Origin: Sphingomonadaceae bacterium
Lineage (GTDB): Bacteria > Pseudomonadota > Alphaproteobacteria > Sphingomonadales > Sphingomonadaceae
Assembly (NCBI GenBank): GCA_029268145.1
Contig: JAJUHA010000004.1
Coordinates: 49,607-113,606, forward strand
DNA: 64,000 nt
Direction of reading: 5' to 3'
Shown: positions 42,446-51,707 of the stretch, piece after piece
Layout: every line of letters begins with the position of its first letter
Position numbering within the stretch: the stretch's first letter is position 1
Made by a program: the position numbers and the translations under genes
Notes under the pieces: generated by a model
Database searches by the model: none
What the model was told of the DNA's origin: nothing
The model's input: the letters and a program-made list of their open reading frames with translations, nothing else

Positions 42446-43381
42446 GTGGAACACGCCGGCCTCGAGGCGGACCTGCTCCGGCGCCTGCGCGACGCCCTTC
42501 CGGATCCCGCCGCCCGCGGCTTTGCCGATGACGCAGCCGTCCTCTCCTGGCCGCTCGGCCTCGACCTCGTTGCCACCCACGACATGCTGGCCGAGGACGT
42601 CCATTTCACGCCTGCCTGCCCGGCGGCGGACATCGGCTGGAAGCTGGTGGCGGTCAACCTCTCCGATCTCGCCGCCATGGGCGCGAAGCCGGTCGCGCTC
42701 CTGCTGGGTGCGGGGATCGGCGCGGGGCGCGATCCCGGCTGGGCTGGGGCGCTGCTCGCGGGCATCCGCCAGGCGATCGAGCGGTTCGGCGGCGCGCTCG
42801 TCGGCGGAGACACCATCCGCAGCGGCCCGGCGAGCGTGCTGGCGCTGACCGCGATCGGCTCGGTGCCACCGGGCCGCGCGCTCGGCCGCGCGGGCGCCCG
42901 GCCGGGCGAGGATCTCTGGGTCTCGGGCACCATCGGCGATGCCGGGCTCGGGCTCGAGGTGGCGCTGGGCCGGCGGGCGGCAAACCCGCGTCTCCTGAAG
43001 CGCTACCGCCGGCCGACGCCGCGCCTGGCGCTCGGGCTTGCGCTGCGCGGGCTGGCCAGCGCCTGCCTCGATGTGTCCGACGGCCTCCTCCTCGATGCCG
43101 CGCGCCTCGCCGAGGCCTCCGGCGTCGCCCTCGAAATCCTTTCCGCGCGAATCCCGCTGTCCGAGGACGCCCGCTCCTCGGACGTGCCGGTGACCGACCT
43201 TGCCGCCATGGGCGATGACTATGAGCTGCTGTTCGCGGCGCCTGCATCCGCGCGGCCGCGCATCGAGGCAGCCGCGCGCGCGGCGGCAACGCCGGTCGCG
43301 CGGATCGGCCGGGTCGAGGCCGGCAGCGGTGTCAAGGTCGACGGCGCGCGGCCCGAGCGGCTGGGCCACATGCACCGGTAG
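42446..43381 (+). CDS. thiL: Thiamine-monophosphate kinase
   Basis: 311 residues from a GTG at 42446. Magnesium- and nucleotide-binding motifs are intact: FADDAAVLSW, VATHDMLAEDVHF, KLVAVNLSDLAAMGAKP, ALVGGDTIRSG, ACLDVSDGLLLDAARL and GDDYELLFA. It phosphorylates thiamine monophosphate to the active cofactor thiamine diphosphate, which Dxs encoded in this window needs. The nusB stop lies three bases upstream. Confidence 0.95.
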   Translation: MEHAGLEADLLRRLRDALPDPAARGFADDAAVLSWPLGLDLVATHDMLAEDVHFTPACPAADIGWKLVAVNLSDLAAMGAKPVALLLGAGIGAGRDPGWAGALLAGIRQAIERFGGALVGGDTIRSGPASVLALTAIGSVPPGRALGRAGARPGEDLWVSGTIGDAGLGLEVALGRRAANPRLLKRYRRPTPRLALGLALRGLASACLDVSDGLLLDAARLAEASGVALEILSARIPLSEDARSSDVPVTDLAAMGDDYELLFAAPASARPRIEAAARAAATPVARIGRVEAGSGVKVDGARPERLGHMHR

Positions 43382-43489
43382 GGCAGGGCGGCCCGGTCGG
43401 CTCCGGGGCTTGCACTCGCCCACCCACTTTGCCAAAGGCGCCGCCCGACCTTGCCGTTCATCGGCGCGCAACCAATCAAAGGGGTGAGC

Positions 43490-45586
43490 ATGGATTATGT
43501 GCTGGTGGCCATCGCGTGCGGCCTTGCGGCCGTCGTCTATGGCATCGTGACGTCACAGGCCGTCCTCAGGGCCTCTCCGGGCAACCAGCGCATGCAGCAG
43601 ATCGCCGCCGCCATCCAGGAAGGGGCGGAGGCCTATCTTGCCAAGCAATACACCACCATCGCCCTCGTCGGCGTGATCGTGGCGGCGCTCGTGTGGCTGT
43701 TCCTCGGCATGTGGCCGGCGCTGGCCTTCGTCGCGGGTGCGCTGCTGTCGGGCCTCACCGGCTTCATCGGCATGACGATCTCGGTCAGGGCCAATGTCCG
43801 GACGGCAGAGGCGGCCCGCTCCAGCCTGCAGTCGGGCCTCACCCTCGCCTTCCGCGCCGGTGCCGTGACCGGGCTCCTCGTCGCCGGCCTCGCGCTCCTC
43901 GCCATCGCCGGCTTCTACTTCTTCCTGACCCGCGCCGGGTTCGCGCCCGCGGGCGAGGACAGGGTCATCATCGACAGCCTCGTCGGCCTCGCCTTCGGCG
44001 CCTCGCTCATCTCGATCTTCGCCCGCCTGGGCGGCGGCATCTTCACCAAGGCGGCCGACGTCGGCGCCGACCTCGTCGGCAAGGTGGAAGCGGGCATTCC
44101 CGAGGATGACCCGCGCAATCCGGCGGTCATCGCCGACAATGTGGGGGACAATGTCGGCGACTGCGCCGGCATGGCCGCCGACCTGTTCGAGACCTATGTC
44201 GTGACGGTTGGCGCAACCATGGTGCTGACGGCGCTTCTCGTCGGCGGCGAGTTCCTCGGCAACCTCATGGTGCTCCCCATGCTCGCCGGCGGCTTCTGCA
44301 TCCTCGCCTCCATCATCGGCACCTTCTTCGTGAAGCTCGGCGCCTCGAACAGCATCATGGGGGCGCTCTACAAGGGCTTCATCGTGACCGCGCTCGCGGC
44401 GGTCCCGCTGCTCTATCTCGCGACCATGCTGCTCTTTCCCGACATGGGCGTCACGCTCGGTGCGGCCGGCGGCGTGTCCTTCACCGCGATGGATCTCTTC
44501 CTGTCCATGGTGGTCGGCCTGGTCGTCACGGGCGTCATCGTCTGGATCACCGAATACTATACCGGCACCGGCTATCGCCCGGTCCGCTCGATCGCCCAGG
44601 CCTCGGTGACGGGCCATGGCACCAACATCATCCAGGGCCTCGCGATCGGGCTCGAGGCAACCGCGCTTCCCACGCTCGTCATCTGCATCGGCATTGCCGT
44701 TGCCTATGGTCTTGCCGGGCTCATCGGCATCGGCTTTGCCGCCACCGCCATGCTGGCGCTGGCCGGCATGGTCGTCGCCCTCGATGCCTATGGCCCGGTG
44801 ACCGACAATGCCGGCGGAATCGCCGAGATGTCGGGGCTGGAGGGCGAAGTGCGCGAGCGCACCGATGCGCTCGACGCCGTCGGCAACACCACCAAGGCGG
44901 TGACCAAGGGCTATGCCATCGGCTCGGCGGGGCTTGGCGCGCTGGTGCTCTTCGGCGCCTACACGACCGACCTCGACACCTTCTTCGGGGACGTCGCGGT
45001 CGATTTCAGCCTTGCCAACCCCTATGTCGTCATCGGGCTGTTGCTGGGCGCGCTGCTTCCCAACCTGTTCGGCGCGCTCGGCATGACGGCGGTGGGCCGG
45101 GCCGCTGGCTCGGTGGTGGAAGAGGTCCGCAACCAGTTCCGCAACAACCCGGGCATCATGGAAGGCACCTCCAAGCCCGACTATGGGCGCACGGTCAGCC
45201 TGGTCACCGGTGCCGCGATCCGCGAGATGATCTTCCCCTCGCTCCTGCCGGTTCTAGCGCCGATCGCCGTCTATTTCGTGGTGGCGGCGGTCGCCGGCCA
45301 GGCCAATGCCTTCGCTGCACTCGGCGCGCTGCTGCTGGGCGTCATCGTCGGCGGCCTCTTCATCGCCATCTCGATGACCTCGGGCGGTGGCGCCTGGGAC
45401 AATGCCAAGAAGTACATCGAGGATGGCCACCATGGCGGCAAGGGGTCGGACGCGCACAAGGCCGCCGTCACGGGCGACACCGTGGGCGATCCCTACAAGG
45501 ACACCGCCGGGCCCGCGGTGAACCCGATGATCAAGATCACCAACATCGTCGCGCTCCTGCTGCTTGCGGCGCTCGCCGCGCACTGA
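43490..45586 (+). CDS. hppA: Membrane proton-pumping pyrophosphatase, K+-independent type
   Basis: 698 residues from ATG 43490 with AAAGGGG upstream. Numerous membrane spans (about 16 expected) carry the signature motifs: [38 protein letters not shown] (pyrophosphate/Mg site) and, near the C-terminus, [14 protein letters not shown] with [18 protein letters not shown]. The diagnostic block reads [10 protein letters not shown]; Lys where potassium-dependent enzymes have Ala marks the K+-independent class, which pumps protons. It couples pyrophosphate hydrolysis to proton export, saving energy from biosynthesis. A strong hairpin terminator follows 22 bases after the stop. Confidence 0.97.
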   Translation: MDYVLVAIACGLAAVVYGIVTSQAVLRASPGNQRMQQIAAAIQEGAEAYLAKQYTTIALVGVIVAALVWLFLGMWPALAFVAGALLSGLTGFIGMTISVRANVRTAEAARSSLQSGLTLAFRAGAVTGLLVAGLALLAIAGFYFFLTRAGFAPAGEDRVIIDSLVGLAFGASLISIFARLGGGIFTKAADVGADLVGKVEAGIPEDDPRNPAVIADNVGDNVGDCAGMAADLFETYVVTVGATMVLTALLVGGEFLGNLMVLPMLAGGFCILASIIGTFFVKLGASNSIMGALYKGFIVTALAAVPLLYLATMLLFPDMGVTLGAAGGVSFTAMDLFLSMVVGLVVTGVIVWITEYYTGTGYRPVRSIAQASVTGHGTNIIQGLAIGLEATALPTLVICIGIAVAYGLAGLIGIGFAATAMLALAGMVVALDAYGPVTDNAGGIAEMSGLEGEVRERTDALDAVGNTTKAVTKGYAIGSAGLGALVLFGAYTTDLDTFFGDVAVDFSLANPYVVIGLLLGALLPNLFGALGMTAVGRAAGSVVEEVRNQFRNNPGIMEGTSKPDYGRTVSLVTGAAIREMIFPSLLPVLAPIAVYFVVAAVAGQANAFAALGALLLGVIVGGLFIAISMTSGGGAWDNAKKYIEDGHHGGKGSDAHKAAVTGDTVGDPYKDTAGPAVNPMIKITNIVALLLLAALAAH

Positions 45587-45608
45587 GGCGCCCGGTCGCG
45601 AGGGGAGG

Positions 45609-45645
45609 ACAGGCCCCGGCGCGCGGCGCCGGGGCCTGTTTCTAT
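45609..45645 (+). terminator. Rho-independent terminator of hppA
   Basis: A perfect 14-base stem, ACAGGCCCCGGCGC (45609-45622) and its complement (45626-45639), with a GCG loop, followed by TTCTAT. It lies just after hppA and touches the stop codon of the convergent bamE-type gene. The T-run is short, but stem strength and place make it convincing. Confidence 0.88.
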
Positions 45646-46100
45646 TGCGGCGGCCCGCCGCCCTGCGGCACGCCGCCGAAGCTGCCGATGTTGCCGAAGA
45701 TGTCCTCGAGGAGGGTGCGATCGCGCCCGAGCGTCGGGGTCTCGTCGGAACTGGGGCTGATGTCGGCCACCTTCTCCAGGCCGCGCCGCTCCACGCTCGC
45801 CACATTCCCCTTCGCGTCGAACCGCACGATCAGCACGGTCTGGGCCGTCGGCCTCGGGCGCAGGAAGGCCCGTTGGCCGGTGTTGCGCGAGATGTAATAC
45901 CAGACATCGTCGTCCCACTGCGTCACCGCGGTCGGCCGGCCGAGCGCCTTCGCGACCGAGTCGCGGTTGTCGACGCCGGGCTGCACGGCCGAGATCAGCT
46001 CGTCGTCGACGATGTAGCCCATGGCGTTGGGGATCCTGGCGCATCCTGTCGCAGCCAGGGCGAGAAGGGTGGCCGCGCCAAGGGCGGTCCAGCGGGTCAT
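45642..46100 (-). CDS. bamE: BamE/OmlA (SmpA) family outer-membrane lipoprotein
   Basis: 152 residues from the ATG at 46100; an ATG at 46106 sits too close to the GGAG. The lipoprotein signal peptide ends at the lipobox LAATGC. The BamE fold shows PGVDNRDSVAKALGRPTAVTQWDDDVWYYISR in pieces, then RPTAQTVLIVRFDAKGNV and LEKV; a tail rich in Gly and Pro follows. BamE stabilises the BamA-BamD complex that inserts outer-membrane beta-barrels such as the TonB receptor. It is convergent with hppA and divergent from the CBP3 gene, as usual in sphingomonads. Confidence 0.92.
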   Translation of the reverse strand: MTRWTALGAATLLALAATGCARIPNAMGYIVDDELISAVQPGVDNRDSVAKALGRPTAVTQWDDDVWYYISRNTGQRAFLRPRPTAQTVLIVRFDAKGNVASVERRGLEKVADISPSSDETPTLGRDRTLLEDIFGNIGSFGGVPQGGGPPQ

Positions 46101-46191
46101 GGTCATCTCTCCGGTGCGCCGCCCGCTTGCGGGGGTGGCTGGCGGCCGCCATATGCGGCGTGGTCGCCCCCGAGGCAAGCCAGAGGCACGA

Positions 46192-46701
46192 ATGTCGCTG
46201 CTGTCCCGCCTGCTCACCCCGAAGGAGCCGCCAATGGCGGCGCTCTGGCGCCGGATCACGGCGCTGGCGCGCACGCCGGAGATCTACGCGCACCACGGCG
46301 TTCCCGACACGGTCGACGGCCGGTTCGACATGGTGGCGCTGGTGGCCTCGCTCGTCATGCTGCGGTTCGAGGCGGCAGGCGCCTCGCGCGAGGGCGTGAT
46401 CCTGACCGAGCGGTTCGTCGATGACATGGATGCCTCGGTGCGCGAACTCGGCATCGGCGACATGGTGGTCGGCAAGCATGTCGGGAACATGATCGGCGCG
46501 CTCGGCGGCAGGCTCGGCGCCTACCGGGCGGCCCTGGCGTCGCCCGAACCGGACGCGGCGCTCGCCGCCGCGCTCGCCCGCAACCTGTTCCGCGGCACTG
46601 GCTCGGGCGATCCCGAGGGAGTGGCCCGCTGGGCGCTCGACCTCCACCGGAAGCTCGGCGAGGTGCCGGTGGCCGAGCTGGTCGAGGGACGCGGGCTGTG
46701 A
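46192..46701 (+). CDS. Ubiquinol-cytochrome c chaperone (CBP3-like) protein
   Basis: 169 residues from ATG 46192 (MSLLSRLLTPKEPP). The conserved region includes ARTPEIYAHHGVPDTVDGRFDMV, LRFEAAGASREGVIL, ERFVDDMDASVRELGIGDMVVGKHVG and AYRAAL. Mitochondrial CBP3 guides cytochrome b synthesis and assembly of complex III; bacterial homologues are presumed to assist bc1 maturation. Its stop overlaps the GTG start of the DUF177 gene. Confidence 0.9.
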   Translation: MSLLSRLLTPKEPPMAALWRRITALARTPEIYAHHGVPDTVDGRFDMVALVASLVMLRFEAAGASREGVILTERFVDDMDASVRELGIGDMVVGKHVGNMIGALGGRLGAYRAALASPEPDAALAAALARNLFRGTGSGDPEGVARWALDLHRKLGEVPVAELVEGRGL

Positions 46702-47231
46702 CGGGCCCGCGGCCGGAATTCAGCCATCGGGTGGCGGTCGAGAGGATCCCGGCTGCCGGGCTTTCCCTCCGCCTCGAGGCCGGCCCGGAGGCGCGCGCGA
46801 AGCTCGCCCGCCGGTTCGACCTCGTCGCGCTCGACCGGCTGGAGGGCGAGCTCAGGCTGACGCGCGATGCGCGGGGCGTGGGGCTCGCCGGAACCCTTCG
46901 CGCCGAGGTGATCCAGGCCTGCGTCGTCTCGGGCGAGCCGGTTGCGGGGCGGATAGCCGACGAGCTGGCGCTGCGGTTCGAACGGCTGGCCGACCCGGTT
47001 CCCGATTCCGAGGTCGAGCTGGCTGCCGAGGCGCTCGACCTGCTGCCCATCGAGGACGGCGCGATCGACCTCGGCGAAGCGCTGGCGCAGTCCCTGGCAC
47101 TTGCGCTCGATCCCTATCCCCGCGCCGGCCCGGAGGCGCTGGCCGCGGCGCGCAGGCGCCTCAGGAGCGAGGAGGAGATGGCCGAGGAGGCGCGCGGCTC
47201 GAGCCCCTTTGCCGCCCTGCGGCCGCAGTGA
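46698..47231 (+). CDS. DUF177 (YceD-like) protein
   Basis: 177 residues from a GTG that overlaps the CBP3 stop (GTGA). It contains FSHRVAVERIPAAGLSLRLEA, LEGELRLTRDARGVGLAGTLRAEV, QACVVSGEPVAGRI and the acidic EALDLLPIEDGAIDLGEAL block typical of YceD. YceD is a widely conserved protein usually encoded next to rpmF (ribosomal L32) and implicated in 23S rRNA handling. Here no rpmF follows; an aminotransferase gene begins 43 bases downstream. Confidence 0.9.
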   Translation: MTGPRPEFSHRVAVERIPAAGLSLRLEAGPEARAKLARRFDLVALDRLEGELRLTRDARGVGLAGTLRAEVIQACVVSGEPVAGRIADELALRFERLADPVPDSEVELAAEALDLLPIEDGAIDLGEALAQSLALALDPYPRAGPEALAAARRRLRSEEEMAEEARGSSPFAALRPQ

Positions 47232-47274
47232 GGCCCGCGCGTCCAGCCGGCGGCCGGGCGGGCTGGGGGGCCAG

Positions 47275-48489
47275 GTGAGCCGCCGGCCGGCCGGCGTGGC
47301 GGCCGCCCTGCCGGAGACGACCATCTTCGAGCAGATGTCGGCGCTCGCCCTTCGCCACGGCGCCATCAACCTCGGCCAGGGCTTCCCGGATTCCGCCGGG
47401 CCGGAGCGCGTGCGCGCGGCAGCCGCGCGGTTCGTCATCGAAGGGCCGCACCATTATCCGCGGATGCGCGGCGTGGAGCCGCTCAGGGAGGCGCTCGCCC
47501 GCTTCTGCGCGGCAAGCCGCGGCCTGTCTTACGATCCCGCGACCGAGATCGTGGTGACGAGCGGCGCGACCGAGGCGCTTGCTGCCTCCATCCTCGCCCT
47601 GGTCGCGCCCGGCGACGAGGTGCTGCTGCTGGCGCCCGCCTATGATGCCTATGCGCCGCTCGTCCGCCGGGCCGGCGGCCGGCCGGTCGAGATCGTCCTT
47701 CGCCCGCCGCGCTGGGAGATCCGGCCGGAGCTGCTGGCTGCGGCGGTGACGCCGGCGACGCGCGCCATCATCCTCAACGACCCGGTCAACCCGACCGGCC
47801 GGATGCTCGAGCCGGCCGAGCGGATGGCGATCGCCGACCTCGCCCGTGCCCGGGATCTCTGCGTTATCGCCGACGAGGTGTGGGAGGAAGTGCATGATCC
47901 GGCCCGGCCGCACCACTCGATCGCGGCCCTTCCCGGCATGCGTGCGCGCACCGTCAGGATCGGCTCGGCGGGCAAGATCTTCCAGGTCACCGGCTGGAAG
48001 GTCGGCTGGCTGATGGCCGATGCCGCGCGCGCGGCCGCCATCGCCGCGCTGCACCAGTATCTCACCTTCACCACGCCCCCGGCGCTCCAGCTCGCCGTGG
48101 CCGAGGGCCTCGATTGCGAGCGGGACTGGCTCGAGGGCATGCGCCGCGATCTCGTCGCCGGGCGCCAGCGCCTTGCCGATGGCCTGGCCCGGGCGGGCTG
48201 GTCGGTGCTTCCCTCCGAGGCGACCTGGTTCCTGTGCGTCGACCTTGCAGCCTCGGGCCTAGCGCTCGACGACAGGGCGGCTGCGATCGCGCTCGTGCGC
48301 GATCATGGTGTGGCGGCAATCCCGGTCTCGGCCTTCTACGAGGCGCCGGACGCGCCGCGCACCATTCTGCGCTTCTGCCATGCCAAGTCGCCGGAGACCA
48401 TCGACGCGGCCCTCGCCCGGCTCGGCCCGGCGCGCGCGGCGCTGGCTCAGAAGTCGGTGCAGATGCCGTTGACTTCCCAGTCGCCGTAG
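47275..48489 (+). CDS. Class I/II pyridoxal-phosphate aminotransferase
   Basis: 404 residues from a GTG at 47275 with GGGGG just upstream. Motifs: INLGQGFPDSAGPERV, HHYPRMRGVEPLREALARF, VTSGATEALAASILAL, NDPVNPTGRML, CVIADEVWEEV, and the Schiff-base lysine in IGSAGKIFQVTGWKVGW; the C-terminal arginine lies near TILRFCHAK. The best fit is the kynurenine/methionine aminotransferase group (YbdL-like). It moves an amino group from an amino acid to a 2-oxo acid; the particular substrate is open. Its last 43 bases overlap a short gene on the opposite strand. Confidence 0.92.
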   Translation: MSRRPAGVAAALPETTIFEQMSALALRHGAINLGQGFPDSAGPERVRAAAARFVIEGPHHYPRMRGVEPLREALARFCAASRGLSYDPATEIVVTSGATEALAASILALVAPGDEVLLLAPAYDAYAPLVRRAGGRPVEIVLRPPRWEIRPELLAAAVTPATRAIILNDPVNPTGRMLEPAERMAIADLARARDLCVIADEVWEEVHDPARPHHSIAALPGMRARTVRIGSAGKIFQVTGWKVGWLMADAARAAAIAALHQYLTFTTPPALQLAVAEGLDCERDWLEGMRRDLVAGRQRLADGLARAGWSVLPSEATWFLCVDLAASGLALDDRAAAIALVRDHGVAAIPVSAFYEAPDAPRTILRFCHAKSPETIDAALARLGPARAALAQKSVQMPLTSQSP

Positions 48490-48620
48490 CGGGTGGGCTC
48501 GGCCCCGCCGCGGCCGCCCACTTCGGGCGGCAGGGGCGCCGCCTTCTCCGATTCGCCGGCCTCCTCGCGGCCGGAGGGCAAGGGCGGGGTCTTCCCGCCC
48601 GGGGGGTTGCGCCTGTCCAT
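48447..48620 (-). CDS. DUF1674 protein, SdhAF4 homologue (succinate dehydrogenase assembly)
   Basis: 57 residues, read leftward from ATG 48620 and ending TGA at 48447. The N-terminal half is disordered and basic/proline-rich; the C-terminus GGRGGAEPTRYGDWEVNGIC, followed by TDF, is the nearly invariant DUF1674 signature. In yeast and humans SdhAF4 (Sdh8) binds the flavinylated SdhA subunit and protects it until assembly with SdhB; bacterial copies are taken to do the same. Its 3' end overlaps the convergent aminotransferase gene by 43 bases. No sdh genes are in the window. It is divergent from the SDR gene (53-base gap). Confidence 0.92.
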   Translation of the reverse strand: MDRRNPPGGKTPPLPSGREEAGESEKAAPLPPEVGGRGGAEPTRYGDWEVNGICTDF

Positions 48621-48673
48621 GGGCCCGACCTAGGTGCCGCAGGCGCGGGCTGCAAGACGGCGGGAGGACGGGG

Positions 48674-49501
48674 ATGGCAGAGCTCGAGGGCGCAGTGATC
48701 GCAGTGACCGGGGCCGCGAGCGGGATCGGCCGGGCGCTGGCGCTCGGGCTCGCGCGCCGGGGCGCCCGGCTGGCGCTCGCCGACCGCGACGCGGAGGGCC
48801 TTGCCGAGACCCTGCGGCTGCTCGGCAACTATCCGGCCATCAGCCGGACCTTCGACGTGACCGACCATGCCGCGCTCAAGGCCTTCGTCGACGATGCCGC
48901 CGGCGAATGGGGCGGGCTCGACGGCATCATCAACAATGCCGGGCTTTCGGTGGTGGCACCCTTCGCGGACTGCCCGCGCGCCGACTTCGACCGGGTGATG
49001 GCGGTCAACTTCGACGCCGTCGTCGAGGGAACCCGCCTGGCCCTGCCGCACCTGCGGGCGCGCGGGCGCGGCTGGATCGTCAACATCTCCTCGGTGTTCG
49101 GCATGATGGGCTACCCGACGCAGAGCGCCTACAATGCGTCCAAGTTCGCCGTGCGCGGCTTCACCGAGGCGCTCGGACTCGAGCTGGCCGCGACCGATCC
49201 GGGCATCTGCGTCATCCGGGTGCACCCCGGCGGGGTCAAGACCAACGTCGCCCGGAACGCCAAGCAGATCGCCCGGCTGCCCGGCACGCCGGTCGATCTC
49301 GACAGCGCCGCCGAGTTCGAGAAGGCCGCGCGCACCACGCCCGAGGCCGCTGCCGAGACGATTATCCGGGGCATGGAGAAGCGCCGCCACCGCATCCTCA
49401 TCGGCCCGGACGCGCGCTTCATCGACTGGATGGTCCGGCTCTTCCCCGAAACCCATTTCCGTCGCATCGGGCTGTTCCTCGGCGGCGGTTCGTCCCGTTG
49501 A
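48674..49501 (+). CDS. Short-chain dehydrogenase/reductase
   Basis: 275 residues. The cofactor-binding [16 protein letters not shown] is at residues about 12-27, with ADRDAE after the second strand (acidic residue favours NAD). [11 protein letters not shown] follows, and the catalytic set is Ser in VNISSVFG, Tyr and Lys in [11 protein letters not shown]. The C-terminal extension ([25 protein letters not shown], then [10 protein letters not shown]) matches the membrane-associated DHRS7/AcrR-like SDR subgroup that reduces lipids or retinal-like substrates. Substrate unknown. GGAGGACGGGG precedes the start. Confidence 0.92.
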   Translation: MAELEGAVIAVTGAASGIGRALALGLARRGARLALADRDAEGLAETLRLLGNYPAISRTFDVTDHAALKAFVDDAAGEWGGLDGIINNAGLSVVAPFADCPRADFDRVMAVNFDAVVEGTRLALPHLRARGRGWIVNISSVFGMMGYPTQSAYNASKFAVRGFTEALGLELAATDPGICVIRVHPGGVKTNVARNAKQIARLPGTPVDLDSAAEFEKAARTTPEAAAETIIRGMEKRRHRILIGPDARFIDWMVRLFPETHFRRIGLFLGGGSSR

Positions 49502-49532
49502 AATCCGTGGCGCCGATGCCACATTTCCGGCC

Positions 49533-50447
49533 ATGAACCGGACCCGGACCTTCATGCTGATGGCAGCGCTGGTCGCGCTGTTCATGGGCCTTGGCTTCCT
49601 TCTCGGCGGCCGCAGCGGAGCGCTGGTGGCCCTGGTGATCGCCGCGGCCATGAACGCGTTTGCCTACTGGAATGCCGACAAGCTGGTCCTGCGGATGCAC
49701 GGCGCCCGCGAGGTTGGGCCCGACCATCCGCTCCACCGCATGGTGGCGGGGCTTGCCCGCTCTGCCGGCATGCCGGTGCCGAAGGTCTATCTGGTCGATC
49801 AGGCCCAGCCCAACGCCTTCGCGACCGGCCGCAATCCGGAAAACGCCGCAGTCGCGGCAACGACCGGTCTCCTCGAGATGCTGGACCGCGACGAGATCGA
49901 GGCGGTGATGGCGCATGAGCTCGGCCATATCCGCAACCGCGACACCCTCGTCATGACGGTGACGGCGACCATCGCGGGGGCCATCTCGATGCTCGGCAAC
50001 ATGGCCATGTTCTCGGGCGATCGCGAGAACCGCAACCCGATCGTGACGATCGCAGCCCTCGTGCTCGCGCCGCTCGCCGCCGCGCTGGTGCAGATGGCCA
50101 TCAGCCGGACCCGCGAATATGGTGCCGATGCGGCCGCCGCCGAAATCTCCGGCAAGCCGCTGAAGCTCGCCAGCGCCCTTGCCAAGCTGTCGCGCGCGGC
50201 GGAACGGATTCCCAACCCCGTGGCCCAGCGCAACCCGGCCACGTCGCATCTCTACATCGTGAAGCCCGGCGTCGGCGGCGTTGCCGACAGCCTGTTCTCG
50301 ACCCACCCGGCGCCGGCCAACCGGATCGCGGCGCTCGAGGCCATGGCGGACTCGGTGGGGCCGAGCCTCGATGCCCCGGCCGAGCCCTGGCCGCGGCGCC
50401 GCGCGCCCAGCGCCCTTGGCCTGCCGCGCTCCGGCACCGACATCTGA
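49533..50447 (+). CDS. htpX: HtpX-like membrane metalloprotease (M48)
   Basis: 304 residues from ATG 49533. Two membrane spans at the N-terminus ([36 protein letters not shown]), then the zinc motif [14 protein letters not shown] (HExxH), two more spans ([35 protein letters not shown]) and the third zinc ligand Glu in [32 protein letters not shown] near the end is the usual HtpX block. HtpX degrades misfolded membrane proteins together with FtsH. It precedes an rsmB gene by seven bases. Confidence 0.93.
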   Translation: MNRTRTFMLMAALVALFMGLGFLLGGRSGALVALVIAAAMNAFAYWNADKLVLRMHGAREVGPDHPLHRMVAGLARSAGMPVPKVYLVDQAQPNAFATGRNPENAAVAATTGLLEMLDRDEIEAVMAHELGHIRNRDTLVMTVTATIAGAISMLGNMAMFSGDRENRNPIVTIAALVLAPLAAALVQMAISRTREYGADAAAAEISGKPLKLASALAKLSRAAERIPNPVAQRNPATSHLYIVKPGVGGVADSLFSTHPAPANRIAALEAMADSVGPSLDAPAEPWPRRRAPSALGLPRSGTDI

Positions 50448-50453
50448 GCGTCC

Positions 50454-51707
50454 TTGGTTCGCGCCGGGCCTGAGCGGCCCCCTCCTTCCGAGCGCACAGG
50501 CAGCGCCCCCGGTCTCCCCGGGGTGGCCGCGCGCGCTGCCGCCGTTCGCCTGCTCCACGAGCTGCTGACCCTGGGGCGAAGCCTCGACGAGGTGTTCGAC
50601 CGCCATGTCCAGGGCCTGGCCGCCTCCGACCGGTCGCTCGTCCACGCCCTGGTCGCCCAGGCGCTGCGCTGGCGGGTCGACCTCGACCGGCTGATCGATG
50701 GCGCCTGCGGCCGCCCGCTCGCGGAAGACGCACGGGCCCGCCAGGTCCTCCGGATCGCGCTCGCCGGGCGGCTGCGGCTGGAGACGCCGATGCACGCGAC
50801 GGTTGCGACCGCCCTTGCCCTTCTCGACGGCGGGCCCCGGCGCCTCTGTCATGCCGTGCTGGCCCGCCTCGACCGCGAGCAGGCCGCGCTTCCGGCCGTG
50901 CCCAGCCTGCCCGAGGCGTGGGCCACGCGCTGGCAGCGGCTGTTCGGCGACGCGGCCGTCGCGGCGATGCGCGCGGCGCTGGGCGAAGTGCCGCCGACCG
51001 ACCTCTCGCTCCGCGACCCCGAGGACACGGCGGCCTGGGCAGCGCGCTTGGGCGGCCGGTCGCTCGAGCCGGGGCATGTGCGGATCGCCGGATCGCAGCG
51101 GGTGGACGCGCTCCCCGGTCTGGCGGAGGGCCGTATCTGGGTGCAGGATCTTGCCGCGCGGCAGGTGGTCCATCGGCTGGGCGATGTCGCCGGAGCCGAG
51201 GTTCTCGACCTCTGCGCCGCGCCGGGCGGCAAGACCCTTCAGCTTGCCGCCGCGGGCGCAAGGGTGACGGCGGTGGACCGCGCGCCGCAGCGCATGGCGC
51301 GGCTCGAGGCCCATCTCGCGCGGACGGGGCTCGCCGCCAGGACCATCCTCGCCGACCTGATGGACTGGCAGCCCGACCGGCGCTTCGACCGCATCCTGCT
51401 TGATGCGCCCTGCTCGGCGGCCGGCACCTTCCGCCGGCACCCGGAAGTGCTGGCCCGCCGCCATCCTTCCGATCTTGCCGCGCTCGCCGACACGCAGCGC
51501 CGGCTTCTGGCCCGCGCGGCTGGCTGGCTCGCGCCCGGCGGGCTCCTCGTCTACGCGGTGTGCTCGCTCGAGCCCGAGGAGGGGGAGGAGGTGCTTGCGG
51601 CCGCGGCAGGGCAGGGGCTGGCGCTGGTCCGCCTCGAGCGGCTCCTGCCCGGAGCCGGGCCGGGCGACGGCTTCCTCATCGCGACGCTGCGCAAGGCCGC
51701 GGCGTGA
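50454..51707 (+). CDS. rsmB: 16S rRNA (cytosine967-C5)-methyltransferase
   Basis: 417 residues if the TTG at 50454 is the start; a GTG at 50523 is an alternative. The N-terminal NusB-like domain is visible (AARAAAVRLLHELLTLGRSL, SDRSLVHALVAQALRW, ETPMHATVATALALL), as in RsmB. The Rossmann domain has VLDLCAAPGGKTLQLAA (SAM) and the two catalytic cysteines in LDAPCSAAGTFRRHPE and YAVCSLEPEEGEE. It methylates C967 of 16S rRNA. A second, shorter family member sits at 35180-36361. Its stop overlaps the next start (GTGA). Confidence 0.92.
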   Translation: MVRAGPERPPPSERTGSAPGLPGVAARAAAVRLLHELLTLGRSLDEVFDRHVQGLAASDRSLVHALVAQALRWRVDLDRLIDGACGRPLAEDARARQVLRIALAGRLRLETPMHATVATALALLDGGPRRLCHAVLARLDREQAALPAVPSLPEAWATRWQRLFGDAAVAAMRAALGEVPPTDLSLRDPEDTAAWAARLGGRSLEPGHVRIAGSQRVDALPGLAEGRIWVQDLAARQVVHRLGDVAGAEVLDLCAAPGGKTLQLAAAGARVTAVDRAPQRMARLEAHLARTGLAARTILADLMDWQPDRRFDRILLDAPCSAAGTFRRHPEVLARRHPSDLAALADTQRRLLARAAGWLAPGGLLVYAVCSLEPEEGEEVLAAAAGQGLALVRLERLLPGAGPGDGFLIATLRKAAA

